64,000 nucleotides of DNA, taken from contig NZ_CP114280.1 in assembly GCF_029635795.1 (NCBI RefSeq), forward strand, positions 124,001 to 188,000. The letters run 5' to 3'. The stretch is from Dickeya lacustris (GTDB taxonomy: Bacteria > Pseudomonadota > Gammaproteobacteria > Enterobacterales > Enterobacteriaceae). The position numbers and the translations under genes are program-made. Numbering within the stretch: position 1 is the first letter of the stretch; every line of letters begins with the position of its first letter. The notes below the pieces were generated by a model. That model saw only the letters and a list, made by a program, of their open reading frames with translations. It ran no database searches and had not been told where the DNA came from. This document shows, piece by piece, positions 27,117 through 40,591 of this stretch.

Positions 27117-28877
27117 TCATAGGTGTTGATGAAATTGCCAATAACGCCCCTGACGTGCCATGAGCTCATGATGCGTGCCGTGTTCGGCCAGTTGGCCATC
27201 ATCCAGTACAAACACGCGATCCATGCTGTCCAGCCCGCTCAGGCGGTGCGTTATCATCAACAGCGTTTTTTCTGCACAGTGCTCACGCAGTAACGCCAGA
27301 ATACGTTGCTCGGTATCGGCATCCAGCCCTTCGGTTGGTTCATCAAGCAATATCAGTGGGGCAGGATGTAACAACGCGCGAGCGATACCAATGCGGCGCT
27401 GTTCGCCGCCAGAAAGCTGACGCCCGCCGTCGCCCAGCCAGGCATTCAAGCCTTGTTCATCCGTGAGCAGCTTTTCCAGGCCAACTTGACTGAGCACCTG
27501 CGCCAATTTTTCATCGTGAGCCTCGGGTGCGGCTAAACGCAGATTCTCGCGCAGCGTCGCGCTAAAGATATGCACGCGCTGTGGCACCACGCACATGGCT
27601 TGACGCAAGCTGTCCTCTGGCCATGCCTGTAACGGGGTCTCGTTTAGGCGGATTTCACCGCCGGTGCAATCCCAGGCGCGAGTGAGGAGCTGCAATAGGG
27701 TGGATTTGCCACAGCCGGTGCGCCCTAGCAGGGCGACGTGCTCACCGGCTGCCAGCGTCAGCGATAGTTCGCGCACAGTAGGGTGGAGTTGGCCCGGATA
27801 ATGAAAGCTGACGTTATCAAGCGTTACCTGAAGGTGTTGCGGCACGGCGGGGCCGCCTTGTACAAACGTGACGGCTGGCGGCAGCTCCAGCAGCTGGCGC
27901 ACACGGGCCGCGCTCGCCGAAACCTGGCCAATATGCTGGAATGCACCTGCAACCGGAGCCAGCGCTTCAAACGCCGCCAGCGATGCGAAGACAAACAGCG
28001 CGATAAGCGGGCCCGGTTGTGATGAGCCGCCGATGCCACCGGCTGCTAACCAGAGCATCAAGGTCGCGGTGAGGCCGCCTGCGGCGATAAATAAGGCCTG
28101 GGAAAGCGCGCTGAGTCCCGCTTGCTGGCGCTGCCGGTTAAACCAGCGCTGTTCCAGGGTATCCAACTGCTGGCGGAATGCGGCTAGCGCACCGAATACG
28201 GTGAGTTCAGCCTGCCCCTGTAGCCAGGTCGTCAACTGTACCCGATAACGAGCGCGCAATGCGGTGATATCGGTGCCAATCGGCCAACCGGCCCGATAAA
28301 ACACCGGGGGCAACAATACCAGTAAAATTAACATGATAGCGGCGAGTGTCAGCGCCAGTGAGAGATCCAGCAGGCTTAAACCATAGGCGATTGTAACAAT
28401 AACGGCCAACGCGCTAATGACCGGTGAGATAACGCGAAGATAGAGGTGATCCAGCGTATCGACATCGGCTACCAATCGATTGAGTAATTCGGCCTGCCGA
28501 AAACGCGCTAATCCACCGGGTGTTAGCGGCAGAATGCGGCTAAACGTAAACACCCGTAAATGTAAGAGAACGCGAAATGTGGCATCGTGACTGACTAAGC
28601 GCTCGAAGTAACGGCTGGCTGTGCGCAAAATTGCCGCCCCCCTGACGCCAGCGGCAGGCAGCATGTAATTAAACGTGGTTAACCCGAGTAGCCCGGCAAG
28701 CGCAGAGGCGGCCAAAAACCAGCCTGAGAGCGTGAGCAAGCCAATGCTTGCCAGCAGGGTTACAATCGCCAGCACAATACCAAATCCCAGCCGAATACTG
28801 TGGCGGCGATACAGCGCCAGAAAGGGCTTAAGTTCCTGCATGATTCGCATGTTTTTTATATCACCCTGTTTTTTCAT
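27117..28877 (-). CDS. cydC: Heterodimeric ABC exporter subunit CydC
   Basis: Up to 586 residues. CydDC exports glutathione/cysteine to the periplasm and is needed for cytochrome bd assembly. An ABC transmembrane domain (about 20-320) is followed by the ATPase with Walker A LGRTGCGKST, signature LSGGEQRRIGIARAL and Walker B LILLDEPTEGLD. Three in-frame ATGs compete: 28877 (two bases after the cydD stop), 28850 and 28841; the family start fits the later ones (about 574-577 residues). Aat follows after 12 bases. Confidence 0.93.
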   Translation of the reverse strand: MKKQGDIKNMRIMQELKPFLALYRRHSIRLGFGIVLAIVTLLASIGLLTLSGWFLAASALAGLLGLTTFNYMLPAAGVRGAAILRTASRYFERLVSHDATFRVLLHLRVFTFSRILPLTPGGLARFRQAELLNRLVADVDTLDHLYLRVISPVISALAVIVTIAYGLSLLDLSLALTLAAIMLILLVLLPPVFYRAGWPIGTDITALRARYRVQLTTWLQGQAELTVFGALAAFRQQLDTLEQRWFNRQRQQAGLSALSQALFIAAGGLTATLMLWLAAGGIGGSSQPGPLIALFVFASLAAFEALAPVAGAFQHIGQVSASAARVRQLLELPPAVTFVQGGPAVPQHLQVTLDNVSFHYPGQLHPTVRELSLTLAAGEHVALLGRTGCGKSTLLQLLTRAWDCTGGEIRLNETPLQAWPEDSLRQAMCVVPQRVHIFSATLRENLRLAAPEAHDEKLAQVLSQVGLEKLLTDEQGLNAWLGDGGRQLSGGEQRRIGIARALLHPAPLILLDEPTEGLDADTEQRILALLREHCAEKTLLMITHRLSGLDSMDRVFVLDDGQLAEHGTHHELMARQGRYWQFHQHL

Positions 28878-28879
28878 GA

Positions 28880-30646
28880 TTACAACACGCCTTGCCGTTG
28901 CGCCACTAGGTGGGAAAACAGCCCGGGGGACTGAGATAAGCTGGCGTAGCTGCCTTGCTGAACCAGTTGGCCATCGGCCATTACCCAGATAGCATCATAA
29001 TCACGGAGTTCCGCGAGTTGGTGCGTGACCAGCAATGTGGTTTGATGCCTCGAGGCATCGCCGAGTGCGCGCATCACTTGCTGCTCACTGTGGGCATCAA
29101 GACTTGCCGAGGGCTCATCCAGCAACATCAACTGACAAGGCTGTAACAGCGCACGGGCAACGGCTACCCGTTGTGCCTGGCCGACAGAGAGCCGCGCTGC
29201 GCCATCACCGAGAGGCGTGTCTAATCCTGCGGGCAGTGAGGGGAGAAACTCATTAACATAGGCCCGTTCTAGCGCGGTGTGCAGTTCATCCTCGCGGGTT
29301 TCTTCTCTTCCCAGCACAATATTCTGTCGCAGCGTGGCGGCGGGCAATTGAGGATGCTGGCCAACCCAGCTTAGGCAACGTCGCCAGCTGTCTGGCGAAA
29401 GCGTGCGCAGCTCTACGCCATTGACGGTCAGCGAGCCGGTATAGGGTAAAAAGCCGAGCAGCAGGTTTAAAAGGGAACTCTTGCCAGCCCCGCTGGGGCC
29501 GACCAGGGCAACACGTTGTCCTGCTTCCAGTCGGAAATTCAGTGGCCCGGCCAGCGTGACGCCGGTAGGTGATAAAATAGTCAGATCGCAGGCGACCAGT
29601 GTCAGAGGCGTGTCGCTGTGAATTGCCTCTGTACCTACGTGGTTTTTTTCGCCCGCGCTGGTCATAAAGCGTTGTAAGGCATCGGCCGCGCCGACGGCCT
29701 GTGCTTTCGCATGGTAATAGGTGCCCAGATCGCGCAGCGGTTGAAAAAACTCTGGCGCTAAAATCAACACCAGAAACCCGGCAAACAGCGTGACAGCGGT
29801 GCCGTAACTGCCGAAATGCAGCTCACCCAGATAAGAGAAGCCGAAATAGACCGCGACAACGGCAATAGACACGGAGGCGAAAAACTCCAGCACGCCGGAA
29901 GAGAGGAAGGCCATACGCAACACTTCCATCGTCCGGCTGCGAAACTGTTCAGACGCTTGCTGGATATGATTGATTTCCGCCTGCGATCGATGAAACAGGC
30001 GCAGCGTCTCAAGCCCGCGCAGGCGGTCAAGAAAATGGCCGCTCAGACGTGCCAGCGCCTGAAAGTTACGGCGATTAGCATCAGCCGCTCCCATACCCAC
30101 CAGCGCCATAAACAGCGGAATTAAGGGGGCGGTGAGCAGCAAAATTAACCCCGCCGCCCAGTTAACGGGAAACACGGTCGCCAAAATGAGCAATGGGATC
30201 AGCGCCGCAAGGTACATTTGCGGCAGGTAGCGGGCGTAATAATCCTGCATGTCTTCTACCTGCTCAAGGATCAATGTCGCCCAACTGCCCGCTGGTTTGC
30301 CCTGAATCCACGCCGGGCCCAATTGCTGCAATCTGTCGAGAACCTGTTGGCGAATATGCTGGCGTACAGCCTGACCGCAGCGGAACCCCACCTTTTCGCG
30401 TAACCAACTCAGCCCCGCACGTAGCACAAAGGCGCCAGCCAGCAAGCTGAAGGTTCCCTGCAGTGCCTGGCGCGGTGTGTGCGTGATAATCAATGCATGC
30501 AGCAGTGAGGCCATCAGCCAGGCCTGAGCGACAATCAATATACCGCTGACCAGCCCTAGAATCAGTGACAAACGTAGCCAGCGATGGGCAAGGCGGCTTT
30601 GCTGTTTTAGCCAGCGTGTCAGTTCTCGTTGTCGTGTCTCTTTCAT
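28880..30646 (-). CDS. cydD: Heterodimeric ABC exporter subunit CydD
   Basis: A 588-residue ABC exporter half-transporter, the E. coli length. Six transmembrane segments precede the ATPase with Walker [11 protein letters not shown], signature LSVGQAQRVAVARAL (S-V-G variant usual in CydD) and Walker B LMLLDEPSASLD. It is first in cydDC-aat. The 264 bases to trxB contain the trxB terminator and probably its own promoter. Confidence 0.95.
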   Translation of the reverse strand: MKETRQRELTRWLKQQSRLAHRWLRLSLILGLVSGILIVAQAWLMASLLHALIITHTPRQALQGTFSLLAGAFVLRAGLSWLREKVGFRCGQAVRQHIRQQVLDRLQQLGPAWIQGKPAGSWATLILEQVEDMQDYYARYLPQMYLAALIPLLILATVFPVNWAAGLILLLTAPLIPLFMALVGMGAADANRRNFQALARLSGHFLDRLRGLETLRLFHRSQAEINHIQQASEQFRSRTMEVLRMAFLSSGVLEFFASVSIAVVAVYFGFSYLGELHFGSYGTAVTLFAGFLVLILAPEFFQPLRDLGTYYHAKAQAVGAADALQRFMTSAGEKNHVGTEAIHSDTPLTLVACDLTILSPTGVTLAGPLNFRLEAGQRVALVGPSGAGKSSLLNLLLGFLPYTGSLTVNGVELRTLSPDSWRRCLSWVGQHPQLPAATLRQNIVLGREETREDELHTALERAYVNEFLPSLPAGLDTPLGDGAARLSVGQAQRVAVARALLQPCQLMLLDEPSASLDAHSEQQVMRALGDASRHQTTLLVTHQLAELRDYDAIWVMADGQLVQQGSYASLSQSPGLFSHLVAQRQGVL

Positions 30647-30836
30647 GCTTTATGAATCGCGTCCGGTGAGTACAGGGAATGAAACATTAAAATAACGTTC
30701 AAATAACCGTTGCTTAACGCCAGTGGCGTGTTATCGCCAGAATGGCGTCATGTTACCTTGCAGGCCGCGTTGTGCAAATGAAAAGGCAGGGGGATAAACC
30801 GGTAAGGGATCAATTTTCTTCACTGTGCGGCCATAA

Positions 30837-30869
30837 TAAAAAACCCGGGTACGATGACGTCCCGGGTTA
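30837..30869 (-). terminator. Terminator of trxB
   Basis: On the minus strand, AACCCGGGA, 8-base loop, TACCCGGGTT followed by T residues, 42 bases past the trxB stop. Confidence 0.85.
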
Positions 30870-30910
30870 GTTTATACGCTGCGCTTAATACGTATCGGGC
30901 GGCGTTATCA

Positions 30911-32333
<1,423 letters not shown>

Positions 32334-32828
32334 ATGGTAGACACAAAAAAACGACCGGGAAAAGATCTGGACAGAATCGATCGTAATATCCTGAATGAAT
32401 TGCAAAAAGATGGGCGTATCTCCAATGTGGAGTTATCCAAACGGGTTGGCCTGTCGCCAACGCCTTGTTTAGAGCGCGTTCGTCGCCTGGAGCGTCAGGG
32501 CTTTATTAACGGTTATACTGCGTTGTTGAACCCGCATTATCTCGACGCCTCATTGCTGGTATTTGTTGAAATTACCCTCAATCGCGGCGCGCCGGATGTA
32601 TTCGAACAGTTCAACGCTGCGGTGCAGAAACTTGAAGAGATTCAGGAGTGTCATCTGGTTTCCGGGGATTTCGATTATCTGCTCAAAACCCGTGTACCGG
32701 ATATGTCAGCGTACCGTAAGTTGCTCGGGGAAACGTTATTACGTCTGCCCGGCGTGAACGATACCCGTACCTATGTGGTGATGGAAGAAGTGAAGCAGAG
32801 TAATCGGCTGGTGATTAAAACCCGCTGA
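32334..32828 (+). CDS. lrp: Leucine-responsive regulatory protein
   Basis: A 164-residue AsnC/Lrp global regulator, near-identical to E. coli Lrp along its whole length. An N-terminal helix-turn-helix (ISNVELSKRVGLSPTPCLERVRRLE) is followed by a RAM effector domain (LLVFVEITLNRGAPDVFEQF through NRLVIKTR). It binds leucine and controls amino-acid metabolism and transport. Its stop codon lies inside a 19-bp tandem duplication. Confidence 0.98.
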   Translation: MVDTKKRPGKDLDRIDRNILNELQKDGRISNVELSKRVGLSPTPCLERVRRLERQGFINGYTALLNPHYLDASLLVFVEITLNRGAPDVFEQFNAAVQKLEEIQECHLVSGDFDYLLKTRVPDMSAYRKLLGETLLRLPGVNDTRTYVVMEEVKQSNRLVIKTR

Positions 32829-32863
32829 TAGCACGGGGTGCACATGATAGCACGGGGTGCACA
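32826..32863 (+). repeat. Perfect 19-bp tandem duplication at the lrp stop
   Basis: TGATAGCACGGGGTGCACA occurs twice without a mismatch (32826-32844, 32845-32863). The first copy begins with the lrp stop codon TGA. Confidence 0.95.
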
Positions 32864-32964
32864 ACCGGCTAAATTCAGTTACACTCCTGTTAATATGTAC
32901 AGTATGCGCCGGGTGATTCTCGGCGTTTTATCATGAAACATTTACAGGAAACCTGGAGAGACGC

Positions 32965-35900
32965 TTGAGCCAGGAATATACAGAAGAGAAAGAGGTTACG
33001 CTGAATAAACTCAGTGCGGCCCGACGCTTACTGGAAGCGATATTGATAGTCGTGGCACTGTTTGCCGTTTATCTGGCGGTGGCGTTACTCAGTTTTAGCC
33101 CTTCCGACCCGAGTTGGTCGCAGACCGCCTGGCATGAACCCATTCATAATCTGGCTGGCGGCGTTGGCGCATGGCTGGCTGATACCCTGTTTTTTATTTT
33201 TGGCGTACTGGCCTATGCCATTCCTGTCATCATGGTGTCATTATGCTGGGCGGTACATCGGTTGCGCGGTCAGCGCGAATCCCTCGATTATTTTGCCCTC
33301 TCATTGCGCCTGATAGGTACACTGGCGCTGATTTTAACCTCTTGCGGATTAGCGGCGTTAAACGTCGATGATATCTATTATTTTGCCTCTGGCGGTGTAT
33401 TAGGCAGCTTGTTGAGCAGTTCGATGATTCCGCGCTTTAACAATATTGGCTCAACCATGGTGTTGTTGTGCGTCTGGGCGGCGGGGTTAACGCTGTTTAC
33501 CGGTTGGTCCTGGCTTGCGATTGCAGAGAAAATCGGTGCTGGCGTCATGGCCTGCCTGACGCTATTTAGCGGCCGCCGTCGTGATTATCATGATTTTGAT
33601 GATGACGATGAAGAGGCGTTGGCCGCCAGAGTTGCGCCAGCAGCGGCGAAAACGGTGCCCGACAAGCCTGAGCCTGTACATGCAGCGCCGGTTAATACGC
33701 CAGAGCGCGATGACGACGACGACGATGATGTGTTGTTCTCTGCCCCGAGTGTTGTGGCGCGTACGCTAGCCAGTACGCCGGAATCAACAACCACGCCGCT
33801 GCCTGCGACGCCGCCTGCACCGGTTAACGCAGCGGCAACCGAGATGCCTCCGCTTGAGACAAATGCCGCAACGTTGTCTGGCGCTGCTACTGCAACCGTT
33901 GCATTAAAAGAGCGTGGATTGCCGTTAGCCACCGAGCCGGTGGCTCCTTCGCCGCCGATTGCGCTGACAACCTCATCGGTTGAGCCCACCGTACAAACGG
34001 TGGATACAGTGCAAACGACACATACAGTGCAAACGGCGCATAACGCATATCCTGATGTTGAACCGGTGCGCGCCGCAAAACCGAGTGAGCCGGCGCCTTT
34101 GGTGCAGATGACACCTGTGGTAACGCCAGCCTCGTTGCCGCCATCGCAGGGATTGACTGCCGTTGCAGCACCTGCGCCAAAACCGGCAGAAACGTCCGCG
34201 CCGTTTGTATCGCCAGCGTCATCTGACTGGTCGTCTCGGATAACTAAGCCCAATCAGTTAACGGAGCAGGATTGGTTAACTGAACATAATCGGTTAACTG
34301 AACAACATGAGCACATTACCCATTTGGCGAAGTTTGCCGCTACGGGCAGAGGCCCGGAAACCGGCGCGAGCGATGTCGATGTTCAGCCTGTGAGCGCACA
34401 GCCTGCCAGCACCCCGGCGATGCCAGAGGTGAAAAAAACGGCCTCTGCTGCCCCGATGTTTACTGCCGTAGCTGATGCTAATCCTCAGGTTAAACGCGGC
34501 ATGGGCCCTGAGTTGCCTCGCCCGAACCCGGTACGGATTCCTACACGTCGTGAGCTTGCTTCCTACGGAATTAAATTGCCGTCCCAACGTCTGGCTGAAC
34601 AACAAGCCCGTGAAAAAGAGGCGCAGCAGCAACAGGCGCAATTGACACAGGCCGCAGAGCCTGGGCGCGAAGAGCGTGAACGCATAACGGCTCCCGCGTC
34701 CGACGTCCCTGCCGAGGCGCTGCATCGGTACGATGAGGACGACGACCACGCGGCGTTGGCGCAACAGGCGCAGTTGCGTGAAGCATTCGCCCAACAGCAG
34801 CGCGATCGCTATGGTGAAACGTATCCTGATGATGATAAAGGCGATGAAGGCAATGAAGGCAATGAAGGCAATGAAGATGCGCTATTGCAGGCTCAATTAG
34901 CGCGTGATTTCGCTGCGATGCAACAGGCAAGATACGAACAGCCAACGGGGGTTAATGATGCGCCCGTGGCAGATGATCAGCCTATAGCGCACACGGCTGT
35001 CGAAAGCCGTCAGGCCGCAGGCCATCGTGCGGCGATGCCCTCGTCTGGTGCCGCTGTGTCGCCGCAACCAGAGCGCCCGGCGATAGCGTCAGCCTCGCAG
35101 GGCAGTACGTTTGTCATATCACCTTATGCCGATTTGGTTGACGATACCCCTTCCGAGCCACTGTTCACCTTGTCACCCCATGAGAGCGATGTAGACACGT
35201 ATCCGACAGCCTCCGAGCCTGCCTTGCCGCCATCCGATGCGCGTCAGGCGAACGTCGATGAGCCTGTGCATGCTGATCCTGTGCATAGTGATACGCCATC
35301 GATTATGGATAGTCTGATTCATCCTTTCCTGATGCGTAACGACCAGCCGTTGCAAAAACCGACGACACCATTGCCGTCATTGGATCTGCTCACGCCACCG
35401 TCGCTTAATGATGCGCCGATAGACCGGGATGCGCTTGATGAGATGGCGCGTTTGATTGAAACCCGGCTGGCCGATTACCGGGTAAAAGCCACCGTGGTGG
35501 ATTATCATCCAGGCCCGGTAATTACCCGGTTCGAATTGGATTTGGCTCCAGGGGTCAAAGCAGCGCGTATTTCGAATCTGGCTAAAGATTTGGCGCGTTC
35601 GCTATCGGTGGTCGCGGTACGTATTGTTGAGGTTATCCCTGGTAAACCCTATGTCGGCCTCGAGTTGCCTAATCGTCATCGTCAGACGGTGTTTTTACGC
35701 GAGGTGCTTGATTGTGAACGGTTCCGCGATAACCCTTCGCCACTGGCCGTCGTTCTGGGCAAGGATATTTCCGGCCAGCCGGTCGTAGCTGACCTGGCTA
35801 AAATGCCCCATTTGCTGGTTGCCGGAACAACCGGTTCGGGTAAGTCAGTCGGTGTTAACGCAATGATCATTAGCATGCTGTATAAAGCAACGCCTGCTGA

Positions 35901-36846
35901 TGTGCGCTTTATCATGATTGACCCGAAAATGCTGGAATTGTCGGTTTATGAAGGCATTCCTCATCTGTTGACCGAGGTGGTCACGGATATGAAAGATGCG
36001 GCAAATGCATTGCGCTGGTGTGTTGGTGAAATGGAGCGGCGCTATAAGCTAATGTCGGCGTTAGGGGTTCGTAATCTCAGTGGTTATAACGAGCGCGTGA
36101 TGCAGGCTCAGTCCATGGGGCGGCCGGTTCCCGATCCATTCTGGAAACCGGGTGACAGTATGGATATGCAACCACCGGTGTTAGAGAAATTGCCTTATAT
36201 CGTCGTGATGGTTGATGAGTTTGCCGATTTGATGATGGCGGTTGGCAAAAAGGTTGAAGAACTCATCGCCCGGTTAGCGCAGAAAGCGCGGGCCGCTGGC
36301 ATTCACTTGGTGCTGGCGACACAGCGCCCGTCAGTCGATGTGATTACCGGTCTGATTAAAGCCAATATCCCGACGCGTGTTGCCTTTACGGTGTCGAGCA
36401 AGATTGATTCACGTACCATCCTGGATCAAGGCGGTGCTGAATCGCTGCTGGGTATGGGCGATATGCTTTATATGGCACCGAACTCATCGATTCCTGTGCG
36501 TGTTCATGGCGCTTTTGTGCGTGACCAGGAAGTTCATGCCGTGGTGCAGGATTGGAAAGCGCGTGGTCGTCCCGAGTACATCGACAATATTATTAGCGGC
36601 AGCGATGATGGTGAAGGCGGTAGCCTTGGTTTTGAGGGCGATGAAGAGCTTGATCCGCTCTTTGATCAAGCCGTAGCCTTTGTGGTGGAAAAACGCCGCG
36701 CGTCGATTTCCGGTGTGCAAAGACAATTCCGTATTGGCTATAACCGCGCGGCACGTATTGTCGAGCAAATGGAAATGCAGGGTATCGTCAGTGCGCCTGG
36801 CCATAACGGCAACCGTGAGGTGCTGGCACCGCCACCGGCGGAATAA
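32965..36846 (+). CDS. ftsK: DNA translocase FtsK
   Basis: A 1293-residue septum-anchored DNA pump that directs chromosome dimers to XerCD/dif and drives division. The TTG start follows GGAGAG and gives [16 protein letters not shown] as in E. coli. Four membrane segments lie within residues 20-200. A long low-complexity Pro/Ala/Gln/Asp linker (about 210-810) follows. The motor has Walker A GTTGSGKS (954-961) and Walker [11 protein letters not shown] (about 1080). The C-terminal gamma winged helix, which reads KOPS, spans about 1225-1285. The linker is rich in short repeats. Confidence 0.97.
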   Translation: MSQEYTEEKEVTLNKLSAARRLLEAILIVVALFAVYLAVALLSFSPSDPSWSQTAWHEPIHNLAGGVGAWLADTLFFIFGVLAYAIPVIMVSLCWAVHRLRGQRESLDYFALSLRLIGTLALILTSCGLAALNVDDIYYFASGGVLGSLLSSSMIPRFNNIGSTMVLLCVWAAGLTLFTGWSWLAIAEKIGAGVMACLTLFSGRRRDYHDFDDDDEEALAARVAPAAAKTVPDKPEPVHAAPVNTPERDDDDDDDVLFSAPSVVARTLASTPESTTTPLPATPPAPVNAAATEMPPLETNAATLSGAATATVALKERGLPLATEPVAPSPPIALTTSSVEPTVQTVDTVQTTHTVQTAHNAYPDVEPVRAAKPSEPAPLVQMTPVVTPASLPPSQGLTAVAAPAPKPAETSAPFVSPASSDWSSRITKPNQLTEQDWLTEHNRLTEQHEHITHLAKFAATGRGPETGASDVDVQPVSAQPASTPAMPEVKKTASAAPMFTAVADANPQVKRGMGPELPRPNPVRIPTRRELASYGIKLPSQRLAEQQAREKEAQQQQAQLTQAAEPGREERERITAPASDVPAEALHRYDEDDDHAALAQQAQLREAFAQQQRDRYGETYPDDDKGDEGNEGNEGNEDALLQAQLARDFAAMQQARYEQPTGVNDAPVADDQPIAHTAVESRQAAGHRAAMPSSGAAVSPQPERPAIASASQGSTFVISPYADLVDDTPSEPLFTLSPHESDVDTYPTASEPALPPSDARQANVDEPVHADPVHSDTPSIMDSLIHPFLMRNDQPLQKPTTPLPSLDLLTPPSLNDAPIDRDALDEMARLIETRLADYRVKATVVDYHPGPVITRFELDLAPGVKAARISNLAKDLARSLSVVAVRIVEVIPGKPYVGLELPNRHRQTVFLREVLDCERFRDNPSPLAVVLGKDISGQPVVADLAKMPHLLVAGTTGSGKSVGVNAMIISMLYKATPADVRFIMIDPKMLELSVYEGIPHLLTEVVTDMKDAANALRWCVGEMERRYKLMSALGVRNLSGYNERVMQAQSMGRPVPDPFWKPGDSMDMQPPVLEKLPYIVVMVDEFADLMMAVGKKVEELIARLAQKARAAGIHLVLATQRPSVDVITGLIKANIPTRVAFTVSSKIDSRTILDQGGAESLLGMGDMLYMAPNSSIPVRVHGAFVRDQEVHAVVQDWKARGRPEYIDNIISGSDDGEGGSLGFEGDEELDPLFDQAVAFVVEKRRASISGVQRQFRIGYNRAARIVEQMEMQGIVSAPGHNGNREVLAPPPAE
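33988..34041 (+). repeat. Three 18-bp in-frame repeats in the ftsK linker (TVQTxx units)
   Basis: Units 33988-34005, 34006-34023 and 34024-34041 encode [12 protein letters not shown] and TVQTAH. The last two differ at two bases. Confidence 0.85.
34255..34308 (+). repeat. Three 18-bp in-frame repeats in the ftsK linker (xLTExx units)
   Basis: Units 34255-34272, 34273-34290 and 34291-34308 encode [12 protein letters not shown] and RLTEQH. Confidence 0.85.
34843..34878 (+). repeat. Four 9-bp in-frame repeats in the ftsK linker (NEG units)
   Basis: GATGAAGGC, AATGAAGGC twice, AATGAAGAT encode [12 protein letters not shown], an acidic stretch. Confidence 0.9.
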
Positions 36847-37032
36847 CCGGTTTTCACGGCCCGCCAGCAGCGCAATGTGGCTACGTAAAGGCGCTATGCA
36901 AAGAAGCGTAAAACTAACACATCACAGATAATTCGGCTGTCACCGTTTATTTTGCCGGAGTAGAGTAGCGCCTGACGTGTAATGATGCCGTTAGGGGTTG
37001 TGTGACAGCCCGTTGAGATGAAGGATTTTTGT

Positions 37033-37647
37033 ATGATAAAGGTAGGACTGATCGCCACCAGCTTGCTGGTGACTCTGTTTTCCACAACGGTGTATGCCGA
37101 TGCGGCGGGCGACTTGCAAGGCCGCCTGAGTAAAGTTAACAGTTTTCATGCCAGCTTTACGCAGAAAGTCACCACCAATGATGGTGCGGCAGTGCAGGAA
37201 GGCGCCGGTGAACTCTGGGTTAAGCGGCCAAACTTATTCAACTGGAAAACGACCGCCCCAGATGAGAGCACACTGGTGTCGGATGGTAAAACGCTGTGGT
37301 TCTACAATCCATTTGTTGAGCAGGTGACGGCAACATGGGTAAAAGATGCAACAGGCAATACGCCATTTATTCTGATAACCCGTAACGACCCGAAAGACTG
37401 GGGTAAGTACAATGTGAGCCAGAAAGGCGATGATTTTGATCTGGTGCCAAAAGTAACCAGCGGTAATTTGAAGCAGTTTTCTATCACTGTCGCCGCCGAT
37501 GGCACGATTCGCGGCTTCACGGCGACAGAACAGGATGGGCAACGCAGCACCTACGTGTTGAAAAACCAGCAAAATGGCGAAATCGATGCTGCAAAATTCC
37601 GCTTTACGCCACCCAAAGGGGTTGCGCTAGACGATCAACGTCAGTGA
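37033..37647 (+). CDS. lolA: Outer-membrane lipoprotein carrier protein LolA
   Basis: A 204-residue periplasmic chaperone that carries lipoproteins from LolCDE to LolB. The start at 37033 ([22 protein letters not shown], signal peptide) follows AAGGA. Mature [34 protein letters not shown] and [16 protein letters not shown] are diagnostic. It sits between ftsK and rarA, the usual order, with eight bases to rarA. Confidence 0.96.
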   Translation: MIKVGLIATSLLVTLFSTTVYADAAGDLQGRLSKVNSFHASFTQKVTTNDGAAVQEGAGELWVKRPNLFNWKTTAPDESTLVSDGKTLWFYNPFVEQVTATWVKDATGNTPFILITRNDPKDWGKYNVSQKGDDFDLVPKVTSGNLKQFSITVAADGTIRGFTATEQDGQRSTYVLKNQQNGEIDAAKFRFTPPKGVALDDQRQ

Positions 37648-37654
37648 GGCGTGC

Positions 37655-38998
37655 GTGAGCAACTTGTCACTCGATTTTTCCAATAACGCGTTTCAGCCTC
37701 TGGCGGCGCGCATGCGCCCGGTTCGATTATCCGAATACATTGGCCAGCAGCATTTATTGGGGCCAGGTAAACCGTTACCGCGAGCTATTGAGGCAGGGCA
37801 GTTGCACTCCATGATTTTATGGGGCCCGCCCGGGACAGGAAAAACGACGCTGGCGGAGTTGATTGCGCGTTACGCACAAGCGGATGTTGAGCGCTTGTCA
37901 GCCGTAACGTCGGGCATCAAAGAAATCCGCGAAGCCATTGAAAGAGCCCGACAGAGCAGAGATGTCGGGCGACGTACCATGCTGTTTGTGGATGAAGTGC
38001 ATCGCTTTAATAAAAGCCAGCAGGATGCTTTTTTACCGCATATCGAGAACGGGACGATTACGTTTATTGGCGCGACAACCGAGAACCCGTCATTTGAGCT
38101 CAATTCGGCATTACTATCACGAGCGCGAGTGTATCTGCTAAAAGCCCTAAGCGCAGATGACATTGAACAGGTGCTTGCGCAGGCGCTGGATGATAAAGAG
38201 CGTGGGTTGGGTGGGCAAGCGATAGTGTTACCCCAGCAAACCCGACGGCTACTGGCCGAGCTGGTCAATGGCGATGCGCGCCGGTCACTGAATTTGCTTG
38301 AAATGATGGCAGATATGGCAGAGGTCGGGGCCGATGGTTCTCGGGTGTTAACGACCGCACTGCTTAAAGAGGTTTCCGGCGAGCGTAGCGCCCGTTTTGA
38401 TAATCAAGGCGATCGTTATTACGATTTGATTTCTGCACTACACAAGTCGGTACGGGGTTCTGCGCCGGATGCTGCCTTGTATTGGTACGCGCGTATCATC
38501 ACGGCTGGCGGCGACCCGCTTTATGTCGCCCGCCGATTATTGGCGATAGCGTCAGAGGATGTCGGTAATGCTGACCCTCGGGCGATGCAAGTCGCTATCG
38601 CTGCCTGGGATTGTTTTACCCGGGTAGGGCCTGCTGAGGGTGAGCGCGCGATCGCTCAGGCGATTGTGTATCTGGCTTGTGCTCCGAAAAGTAACGCGGT
38701 GTATACCGCTTTTAAAGCGGCGATGCGTGATGCGCGCGAGCAGCCCGATTATGATGTGCCTGCGCACTTGTGTAATGCACCGACGCAGCTGATGAAAGAG
38801 ATGGGGTTAGGCGCTGAATATCGCTACGCACATGATGAGCCGAATGCGTATGCCGCCGGAGAAGTGTATTTTCCGCCAGAAATGGCGCAAACCCGTTACT
38901 ATCAGCCGACATCACGCGGGCTGGAGGCCAAAATTGGCGAAAAGCTCGCCTGGCTTGCTGCTCAGGATCAAAATAGCCCGACAAAACGCTACCGCTAG
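37655..38998 (+). CDS. rarA: Replication-associated recombination protein A
   Basis: A 447-residue AAA+ ATPase (MgsA/WHIP/WRNIP1 family) acting at stalled forks. A GTG start gives [22 protein letters not shown]. Walker [10 protein letters not shown], Walker [18 protein letters not shown] and sensor [12 protein letters not shown] are intact; the C-terminal tetramerisation domain contains [15 protein letters not shown]. It is probably cotranscribed with lolA. Confidence 0.96.
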   Translation: MSNLSLDFSNNAFQPLAARMRPVRLSEYIGQQHLLGPGKPLPRAIEAGQLHSMILWGPPGTGKTTLAELIARYAQADVERLSAVTSGIKEIREAIERARQSRDVGRRTMLFVDEVHRFNKSQQDAFLPHIENGTITFIGATTENPSFELNSALLSRARVYLLKALSADDIEQVLAQALDDKERGLGGQAIVLPQQTRRLLAELVNGDARRSLNLLEMMADMAEVGADGSRVLTTALLKEVSGERSARFDNQGDRYYDLISALHKSVRGSAPDAALYWYARIITAGGDPLYVARRLLAIASEDVGNADPRAMQVAIAAWDCFTRVGPAEGERAIAQAIVYLACAPKSNAVYTAFKAAMRDAREQPDYDVPAHLCNAPTQLMKEMGLGAEYRYAHDEPNAYAAGEVYFPPEMAQTRYYQPTSRGLEAKIGEKLAWLAAQDQNSPTKRYR

Positions 38999-39037
38999 GA
39001 TTAACGTTGCGGTAAGGTTATCACCGGAGTTTATGCT

Positions 39038-39062
39038 ACAGGGCGCTATTATTTTGCCCTGT
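39038..39062 (+). other. Hairpin between rarA and serS
   Basis: ACAGGGC and GCCCTGT (7-bp stem, 11-base T-rich loop) lie 42 bases before serS. There is no T-run after it; it may be an rarA 3' end or a serS leader structure. Confidence 0.4.
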
Positions 39063-39085
39063 AACCCTTTCTATTCCCTTAATAA

Positions 39086-40402
<1,317 letters not shown>

Positions 40403-40507
40403 GTAAGGGCGTGATATTACGAGCGACGGTTGTATCGCACATCGCTTAGACAAGCGTGTGCCTGCCACCTGCGCTCGTGATAGTTATCTTGCGATTTTGA
40501 GAATATA

Positions 40508-40548
40508 AAAACCGGTCAGCGATACGTTGCAGACCGGTTTTTTTCTTT
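40508..40548. terminator. Bidirectional terminator between serS and the GST gene
   Basis: AAAACCGGTC and GACCGGTTTT enclose a 14-base loop, with eight T residues to the right and A residues to the left. It can stop serS (plus strand) and, less strongly, the convergent GST gene. Confidence 0.85.
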
Positions 40549-40591
40549 TCTGTGTCCTTTTCTGTACTCTTTTCTCTGTCCGTTGCTGATA

